Assembly: GCA_947179485.1 (NCBI GenBank)
Contig: OX359250.1
Location: 46,101,450-46,165,449 of the forward strand
Source of the DNA: Allacma fusca
Taxonomy: Eukaryota; Arthropoda; Collembola; Symphypleona; Sminthuridae
Direction of reading: 5' to 3'
DNA: 64,000 nucleotides
This document shows, piece by piece, positions 56,732 through 64,000 of this stretch. The translations under genes were made by a program, and so were the position numbers. Positions within the stretch are counted from its first letter, which is position 1. The number at the start of each line of letters is the position of its first letter. Under the pieces are notes generated by a model. The model was not told the DNA's origin, did not search any database, and worked only from the letters and a program-made list of their open reading frames with translations.

Positions 56732-59645
56732 ATGGGGAAAGAGAATATGGAAGAATATGGGCTTATTGAAGACTTAACGGAGAAATTTGACAAGAAATCA
56801 CAACCTGAGATACCACCAAGATCTTTAACTAATATTGTACCGCAACCATCAATTAATTACATTCCGCATCCGTCGATGCCTAATGTTCCGTATGCGGGAA
56901 TTACCTTTCCACCTGAAGGTCAACATCAACCACCACAGGGAAACTAATTGGTCTTTCTATACGGGAAAGAAAGACTATCGTGCCTTATAATTATTATGTA
57001 ATCAACAATTAGTACATAAAGAAGAAACAAAACCAAGTTATAAGTTACCGCCCGTAATAATTTGCAACTTGGAAGACCTACAGGATGTACAGGATGAATG
57101 GAAGAAGCATCAAGATGGTAAACATCGTCAACAATGTGATAGTGATTTGGAATCTGAAGATTCTGAGGACAATATTGAACAGGAACTTAGACTAATACCA
57201 GATAACTTTAGGGACTGAATCTTACTGAACAATCTTCTGCACTTAAAGAATGAACAATACAGACTTAAAGGTAGAATTTTGGGATCACAAGACATTGTAT
57301 TTAATTTAACTAAATTAAGGTTAAATACGGTAAAAGTGAAAGCTGTGATAGACACAGGTGCACAAATTTCCTTTATTTCACCTGCGTGTGCTTATTATAT
57401 CCAAAAGAAAACCCCGTTGTCAATAGAGATTAGAAAACATCAACCTAAGAGATATGGACAATTTGTGGAAAGGCATGGATCATTTTACAAGAAACCCTAC
57501 AACAGTATTTTATTTAATCAGTGGCAAAAAACAATTTCAAGATTTTGCTATTATTAAAAATATGAAAACTATTTCAATTTGTGGACTTAATTTTGTTAAA
57601 AAACGCCTACCAAAAACTGATATAGAAAATGAGCAAATTATTTTGAAGACCGAAAGAGATCAAGAAAACTATTAATGAAGAGGATAGCCTCATTAAGAGG
57701 ACCTGAAACTCAAATTAGAAAACCTAATTACATTTCGACACACTCGCCCTATGAAATTATGCCGAGATCTTTCGAATTAATTGAATTTACTTGTGCAAAC
57801 GTGCAAAATCAATACAATTCTTACACAAATTTTGATCAAAAGCACATACCACCTTGGATAATTAATAGGGAAACCATTAGTAACGATTGAAAATGAACAA
57901 GCTAGAACCTGGATTTTGAATCCTACTCAAAGGGTCATTCACTTACCTAAAGTCAGATATTTAGGTACCTATGAACAAATTCAACAGGAAGCTATGCAGG
58001 CTGAAGCAGATGAATTGCAGACTTGACTACCAAAACTTACTATAAACCGGAAACACAACTAATAATTTGAATATAGAACAAGAAAATTTTATTGCAAGCA
58101 GTTAATTCTTACAGACGTTTATTTGCATTAAATGAAAATGAATTAGAGAAACTAAACTACAGACCAGTTCACGTCAACACTGGAAATGAACCTCCTATTT
58201 ATAGACCACAGTGGCCAGCATCACATATCTAGAGAGAAGAATTGAAGCGGCAAACATATTGTTGTGCCTCAGAGTGGCACAATAATAATATTTTCCAACA
58301 GGGAAAAAAACTTGAGTTGAAACGAAGGACCAGCACCGCTACCAGCGCACGTTTTTACTCTCGTTATTCTTTGCTACTTTTAGCTGTCCTTTTACAGGTG
58401 ACACCCTTTGATGTCCAGTGTGAAGTACGTAAAAGGACATAAGCGAGCCGCTCCACAGACAAGCGAAGCTCGCCTCTGTTCCTCACCCCACATGTATAGA
58501 GTTCATTCATTAGTTCTACGCTCCTCCGCGCACCTCACTCGTTCCACTCTCACTCTCTTGATTCGATTCCTCTCTGACCATAGCTTCTACACATATCAAT
58601 TATTAGCTTTGGGAATCATAGAACCAAGTAATTTACATTATAACAGCCCTGTACTACTGGTGAAAAAACAAAATGGAACATTGAGATTGTATCTAGATTT
58701 ACGGGAATTAAACAAAAAAGTTGTACAAAAGACCTATTTCTTACCCAAGATAAATGAAATGTCATCAAATTTACATGGGGCATGTTGGTTTATTACCTTG
58801 GATTGTATGCAGGGATTTTTACAACGCGAACTTGACGACGAGTCAAGACGGAAAAAAGTTTTACTATTCCCTCAGGAGGAAAATTTCAGTACACCAGACT
58901 ACCCTACGGTTTCATCAAAAGACCAGCTAAATTCCAAATAATGATAGACGACATCTTATGGAATCTCAACTATAAATTAGTATTAGTCTATATAGACGAC
59001 ACACTGGTTTTTGCCGGAACTTCCCAAGAACTTATTTGAAGATTTGTTATCATCATGGAGAGATGTCAAAAATTCAATCTGAAATTTAACCTAAAGAAAT
59101 GTAAATTTGCTTTTAATGAACTCATTTATCTGGGAAACGTCATTGGACCAAATGGAAGAAGAATTAATCCGAAGAAAATTCAATCTATAGTCAAACTTCC
59201 AATACCACAAAAAGTTAAAAATGTCAGATATTTTATTGGCATGATAGATTTCTTCAGAAAACACATCAAAAATTACGCAGACGTTTCAGAATCATTAAAT
59301 TGGCTCAATAGAAAAGAATTTATGGGAAAATTCGAATTGAAGAAAGACCAAGAGAATGCTTTTCATAAATTAAAAGAAGCTTTGACTTCCACACCAGTAC
59401 TACAATATTGCAATCCTTTAGCTAACATTATGATTGATACAGATTGTAGTAACACAGGACGTGGAGGCATGATTTTACAATCTACAGATGGAAAAAATTA
59501 CCATGTTGTTGAATACACCTCTAGAATGCTTACAGAGAGGGAGAAACAAATGGACACTACCCAAAAGGAAGGGCTAAACATTTTGCATTGTTTAAAAAAA
59601 TTCAAATCAAAGGGTGGCCCTTTACAAAAAGCGTTTAATAAATAA
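56732..59645 (+). pseudogene. Decayed Ty3/Gypsy retrotransposon pol
   Basis: A broken pol reads through several frames on the + strand. The aspartic protease is at about 57330-57390 (KAVIDTGAQISFISP). RT starts at about 58600: NSPVLLVKKQNGTLR, LYLDLRELNKK, WFITLDCMQGF, then a YIDD box at about 58990-59010 in another frame. LKKCKFAFNELIYLGNVIG and the RNase H start (IDTDCSNTGRGGMI, VVEYTSRMLTEREK) occupy 59090-59600. RNase H breaks off near 59640; no integrase follows. Multiple frameshifts and stops make it non-functional. A proline-rich short frame at 56732-56947 could be the end of gag. A solo LTR interrupts it at 58259-58591. Own LTRs were not found. Confidence 0.83.
58259..58591. mobile_element. 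Solo LTR inserted in the Gypsy pol
   Basis: A 333-base insert begins TGTTGTGCCTCAGAG and ends GCTTCTACA, the TG..CA form of an LTR. It is flanked by a perfect 5-bp duplication CATAT (58254-58258 and 58592-58596). Removing the insert and one duplication would rejoin the RT reading frame on either side, so it arrived after that frame was laid down. No internal genes remain, as expected after LTR-LTR recombination. Confidence 0.82.
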
Positions 59646-59754
59646 GTAAATACTAGCTTATGAAATATTAAATTAATAGTACTGGTTATACTCAAATAGG
59701 TATATATATGAACATTAAATAAAACTTGACACCATGTAAAACTCGTCAGATAAA

Positions 59755-59912
59755 CAGTGAAAGTCCGTTATAAAGGCTCGGCTTATAAGGAATGTATCAA
59801 TATCAGGGATGCATTTGTTTGACCCCAACTTTCATTTACACACACTTTAGACGTTTTTTATAAAGGAAATTCCTTTATAAATTGTACAGTCAATTATATC
59901 GGACTTTTACTG
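59755..59912. mobile_element. pogo/Tigger-like MITE, third copy
   Basis: Left end CAGTGAAAGTCCGTTATAAA and right end TATATCGGACTTTTACTG are inverted repeats, with TTATAAGGAATG and TTCCTTTATAAA inside. TA follows the right end; the left flank is AA. Related in style to the copies at 1330-1537 and 1922-2145 but diverged. Confidence 0.6.
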
Positions 59913-59994
59913 TATTCAGTATACGCTCAAAGATGTCCTCGAATGGTTTTAAATAAAAAATAGTAGTAAAATTGTATCCTGAATGCGCTTTTAA

Positions 59995-60313
59995 TTTCAG
60001 TCTGAAGGAAATAACTTACCGATGCAAGTTCAACAAGTTATTGTGGCCATGTTTTATTTTTTGTGATACATAACTTGAATTGTTGAATTATCAAATTCAA
60101 GTCGCGTTCAAGTCATGGTCAGGTCAAGTTCAAGTCAAGTTTGGAACTTTAACTACTTGATCAAGTACGGGTCTTACAAACGTAACTTGATTACTTGAAC
60201 TTGACAAGTCAAGTAATTATACGAATGCGAGTTATCAAGTTCAGGTTGTGTCTTAAAAATTGCTTGAAGTTTCGTGGTCAAGTTTTGAAATAACTTGACC
60301 CGATCGCAGCACT
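59995..60313. mobile_element. CAAGTT-rich probable hAT derivative
   Basis: About 300 bases dominated by AACTTGA / TCAAGTT units, ending GATCGCAGCACTG. The pattern matches the other hAT derivatives here, but the left end (about CAGTCTGAAGG) and a matching 8-bp duplication could not be established. Confidence 0.45.
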
Positions 60314-60714
60314 GATTTCAAATGGACACCTCTGCTGGTGAGTGTAACCAGTAGTTATATTCATTAATATTGTCGTCGTTAATCTTGCTTAACCAATGTT
60401 GGTTTATAATATTGTTTGTTGTTCATCTGCACCGTCATGTTTAATATCAGCAAACATTATTCTTACACGGAATAATAAATTGCTCTTAAACTTCTTAGAT
60501 TCAGAAAAGGTGAACTGTACAATAACTTCATTTTTATAATGGAACAAGAACCCCAGTATCACGAACATCCTTATAAAATAATAAGTCGGAACTTTTAATT
60601 ATTCAAAGTGTAGAAACATGACACAAGCATTATTCTCGATCTCGACCACTGGGCGTGGAGGCGACTTCAATGCCAATGGAATAAAAACAAACACAAAGAT
60701 ATCATTATTATGAG

Positions 60715-61930
60715 TAGGCTTGGGATTTTGCGAAAAATGCGAAATTCTAAAAACGATTAGTTACGGTACTCCCATGGGGGTGAAAAGTAACCCCAGATAT
60801 CGGTAGAATCCATTAATGAAAAAACAAATTGCGAAAAATGCGAAATGGGAAGGTTAAGTGCGAAATAATAATTCGCATTACAAAATCCTGAATAATTTGC
60901 ATAGATCAGCAATATTTTAAAAATTTTATTATTAAATTCGGTGGTATGTCTATTCAACGAACAACTGGCACTCATGCTGTAGAAACGTGCCCCGTCCTCT
61001 CGAGTTTGCATTTCTTCACATATTTAAATCATATGATTTATCGCATTGTTTTTACACAATAATTTTCGTGGAGTCAACTTTTAATGCAGTAAATTCTTTA
61101 AATGTTAAATAACGTTTCAAATTTAAGTGACGCATTTCTGCCAGCTTGCAGTAAATACTTGAAAAATAAAAGTAAATAAGAGAAATGAAAGTACAAATAG
61201 ATTAAAAAATCCAATTAAAATCCAGATTAAAAAGTTTGCAGCAGTTTCCGGAATGTGGACTGATAATTACAACTGATAATTGTCGCTTTATACCAACAAA
61301 ATACACCCAACAAACAAACTCTGGGAAGACGCTCAAATTCGGGATCCTTGGTTTTGCCCGGAAAATATTTGCAAGGGCATTTAATCGTCGCTTTCAAAAG
61401 TTTTGATCAGGCCAATTCCATTAGAAGATTTGGTTCAATACCGTACACTGAGTGAAACGGAGAATTTTAGTCGGCTGAAATAGACGTTATGGAATTTTGG
61501 CTGAAATTCTCTCGAGACATGCCGTATTTGTCGGAGTTGGCACTAAAAGTAATTTCCGTACCCATTAGTAGCGCTCCAGTTTTTTCAAGCTTTTCTTATT
61601 TAAAAAAGCTTCTTGCTTCCCAGCGCCTAAAACTTACCGAAGAAAACGTTGACTTTCATATGCGAGTGGTAATTCACGATTCAACAGTTCACTCACACCA
61701 TTCAACGACATTCGACGACAACAATGATTAAGTAATTATTAAAATTTCAGCAATTCGGTGTAACGGAATTTTCTATAATATTTAAGATACTTCTATTATA
61801 CCGCCATTCAATAAAAACTAAAGGCTACGAAATTTGCGAAATGGTCTGAAATTTTTTGCCAAATTTACAAAAAATAAATTTTAATTTGCGAAATTTTAAC
61901 GCAAAATTTAGCGAGATATTCCCAAGCCTA
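60715..61930. mobile_element. hAT element retaining a transposase fragment
   Basis: Ends TAGGCTTGGGA and TCCCAAGCCTA are inverted repeats within a perfect 8-bp duplication ATTATGAG (60707-60714 and 61931-61938). Subterminal arrays of GCGAAAAATGCGAAAT occupy both ends. It contains the C-terminal dimerisation region of a hAT transposase at 61489-61731, which proves the superfamily for this member and supports it for the others with 8-bp duplications. Confidence 0.88.
61489..61731 (+). pseudogene. hAT transposase C-terminal fragment
   Basis: An 80-codon frame. PYLSELALKVISVPISSAPVFSSFSYL followed by SQRLKLTEENVDF follows the hATC dimerisation domain pattern (L..lA..vL.iP.SSa..ER.FS......RnrL.pe.v). 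The catalytic DDE core and zinc finger are absent, so it cannot be an active transposase. The usual Glu-Arg before the FS is also lost. Confidence 0.75.
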
Positions 61931-61999
61931 ATTATGAGTATTCACGCCCAATATTATTTTAAGTGGGCTGCAATGATGCACTAATTACGCAATGCTCAC

Positions 62000-62275
62000 A
62001 TTTTACATCAGTGACAAAAACTCGAGTTATACTCAAGTTTTATTCAAGTACTTCCATTCAGTGTACTTGAACTTGACTTGAGTTTGCCATCAAGTAATAA
62101 ATTATTAACTTGAGCTTGAAAATTCAAGTTGAAATTATTATTTCACTTGAACTTGATGTTCCAGTTTCAAGTAACAAAATTGTCTGCACTTGACCTGACT
62201 TGAACTTGATACGCGCTTGAATTTACTGTTCAAGTTATGCTTGAACTTCAACGCAGCTCTGGGCTCAAACGGTCA
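62000..62275. mobile_element. CAAGTT-rich probable hAT derivative, second copy
   Basis: Same motif set as 59995-60313 (ACTTGAACTTGACTTGAG and similar), in the same orientation, ending CAACGCAGCTCTG where the other copy has GATCGCAGCACTG. No target duplication found. Confidence 0.4.
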
Positions 62276-62429
62276 AGTTCTGGCGGTTCTTGTCGTTATA
62301 CCGAATTGCAAAGACCTCTGGGGTTTCTATATCTTGCCAGACCTTCCTCTGGCGTACCTTGTCGGACACAGTACTCATGGAAGTATTTTTCGTTGTCGTT
62401 ACTGACCACGGCAGTCTAACACCATGCTT

Positions 62430-62905
62430 GCAGCAAGTTCGTTCATTGAACTAGTTCGTGAACTGAACTTTTCAAAAATATTTATCATTTTAAATGAACT
62501 TGAATGAACGTAAAATTATTTACAGAACAAATCCCTGAAAGTGAAATTAATTATTTCTCACTTTAAATGAACTTGAATTAACCAGAACCAGTAAACAACA
62601 GTAAACCAGACCATAAATTTAATTTTTCTACAATGCCGACACCGGGATTTGTATCCCCTTGCCCCTTAGTATTCTTAAATATTCACGAATGATCATTTGC
62701 TGTCAAAAACCGGTTTTTGATAACCATTAAACTATTAATTTAAAATCAAAACTAATGAACATGAGCTGAATTGAACGATAAACTGATTTATCTGAACTTG
62801 AACTGAACTGACATAGCTGCAAAACTATTTTGAACTTAACTGAGTGAACGGTACCATGAATTACAGTGAACTTGAGTGAACGTGTTTTTTTTATTTGCAC
62901 GGCGA
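62430..62905. repeat. GAAC/GTTC-rich region
   Basis: Repeated GTTCGTTCATTGAAC, GTGAACTGAAC and TGAACTTGAGTGAACG units are present at both ends. It looks like another hAT-type derivative, but ends and target duplication were not resolved. Confidence 0.35.
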
Positions 62906-62915
62906 ACTGAGTTGA

Positions 62916-63245
62916 CCTTACATCTATCCGATGTCTACCTTACATCTATCCGGTGTCTACCTTACATCTATGCGATGTCTACCTTACATCTATGCGATGT
63001 CTACCTTACATCGATCCGATGTCCACATTTCATCGATCCAATGTCTACCTTACATCGATCCGATGTCTACCTTACATCGATCCGATGTCTACCTTACATC
63101 GATCCGATGTCTACCTTACATCTATCCGATGTCTACCTTACATCTATCCGATGTCTACCTTACATCGATCCGATGTCTACCTTACTTCGATCCTATGTCT
63201 ACCTTACTTCGATCCGATGTCTACCTTACATCGATCCGATGTCTA
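62916..63245 (+). repeat. 22-bp minisatellite, 15 copies
   Basis: The unit begins CCTTACATCGATCC and ends GATGTCTA. There are exactly 15 units over 330 bases, with a few substitutions (CTATCC, CATTTC, TTACTTC). Because 22 is not a multiple of three, all three forward frames spell the same 22-residue repeat and stay open, so the long frames here are not evidence of a gene. Confidence 0.9.
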
Positions 63246-64000
63246 GTTTACTTGAAGAGTTAGTTAAGATTAAGAATAGTATTTATTCACACACACACAT
63301 AGTAAGTCCTGGTACAAGTCTCTACGCCCACTGACTCTCTCTCTCTAGCTCCCAAGAGCATCTTGGAGTTCTATCTCCCAGTGGCGTATGTACTTCCTAC
63401 AACACATTCCTCTTCGAAATTATATGGATCAGCTGCATGCCTGTACTCCTACTCGGTGGCAGTAGCAAACCTACGCCCTTCATATAATACTTATTTATGA
63501 AGCCTCTAGCCAAAGATTTCCTAGGTGCATATATTTATTCATCAAACTTCCTATAATATTTTACTTGCATGTAAATACCTTTGAACCTAGCCAAGATTCT
63601 TGTCTTCTCCCTAGAATGTTTGCCTATAAAAGGGCCTGGATATAGGCAAGGGGCCCATCTTTGGCCTGTAATTTAATGACTCGAGCAACTTTTCAGGTTC
63701 TCTCATTGCCCCCAAAATTATTACACTGGGCTCTCACACTATAAGAGAAATCATATGTGAGAATTGATCCTACGGTAGGACAAATATTTGGTCTAGAGAT
63801 ATATTCACCTCTGGGATCATTTTTGATACTGTATAAGTCTCCTAGGATCTTTCTACCAGGAATTTTTTGTTTCCAGTTAATTTGTAATAAATAATTAAAA
63901 AATCTTTTCACCTAATAGGCTTTTGAGGGACAAATATGTGTGTCCCTTTTGAACTCATCTCATATGGCTCATCCACCCATAGCCATAACATCAGGCAAAA
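63246..64000. other. No gene recognised
   Basis: No supported exon, RNA gene or bounded repeat. Short (CA)n at about 63289-63299 and a CT-rich stretch near 63336. Confidence 0.4.

Noticed and set aside
59995-62275. One large hAT element with CAAGTT ends enclosing the one at 60715-61930
   Set aside because: The two CAAGTT regions run in the same orientation and no 8-bp duplication pairs them, so two separate copies fit better.
62876-63334. A 152-codon frame and two overlapping ones encoding a regular repeat protein
   Set aside because: A 22-base tandem repeat keeps all three frames open; there are no splice or start features of a gene.
1-64000. CRISPR array, bacterial operon or phage system
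   Set aside because: Spliced metazoan genes and eukaryotic transposons explain the window; the only regular array (22 bp at 62916) has no unique spacers.

Overview
The window looks like nuclear DNA of an invertebrate animal, most likely an arthropod (hexapod-like). It is AT-rich. Its genes are split by introns with ordinary GT..AG sites, the host proteins resemble conserved metazoan families, and the rest is dense in BEL/Pao, Ty3/Gypsy, R2-like and hAT elements. The species cannot be read from sequence alone. No rRNA, tRNA, CRISPR or bacterial-type operon was seen. Layout: 1-5.9 kb has no recognised gene, only microsatellites and two pogo/Tigger-like MITEs. 5.9-8.2 kb holds three non-autonomous hAT elements, one nested in another, each with 8-bp target duplications. 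8.2-13.3 kb is featureless to me. 13.3-16.5 kb has a small inverted-repeat element and a broken R2-like non-LTR retrotransposon (minus strand). 17.3-26.6 kb is a frameshifted, 3'-truncated BEL/Pao element between two apparently identical 2.1-kb direct repeats. 26.8-30.5 kb carries a four-exon gene of unknown function (+), with two related fold-back elements on either side of its first exon. 33.1-38.3 kb is a four-exon mitochondrial fission regulator gene (MTFR1 family, minus). 42.2-49.3 kb is a five-exon ARMC1 homolog (+). 51.1-55.3 kb is a seven-exon ARFGAP1 homolog (minus) with a GNB1L homolog inside its fifth intron on the same strand. 56.7-59.6 kb is a decayed Ty3/Gypsy pol interrupted by a solo LTR. 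59.7-63.2 kb has another pogo-like MITE, a hAT element keeping a transposase C-terminal fragment, regions rich in short subterminal motifs, and a 15-copy 22-bp minisatellite. How the genes relate: MTFR1 and ARMC1 both act on mitochondria and lie head-to-head. From memory their human homologs are also neighbours in divergent orientation at 8q13.1, which would make this an anciently conserved pair. ARFGAP1 (Golgi COPI GTPase-activating protein) and GNB1L (WD40 protein) form a same-strand nested pair whose splice phases would allow a read-through fusion. Exon structures were assembled by hand from splice sites and reading phase; every junction given keeps the frame, but no transcript data were available. 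Most of the remaining structure is transposon-derived, dominated by small hAT derivatives, each built from its own short repeated motif.
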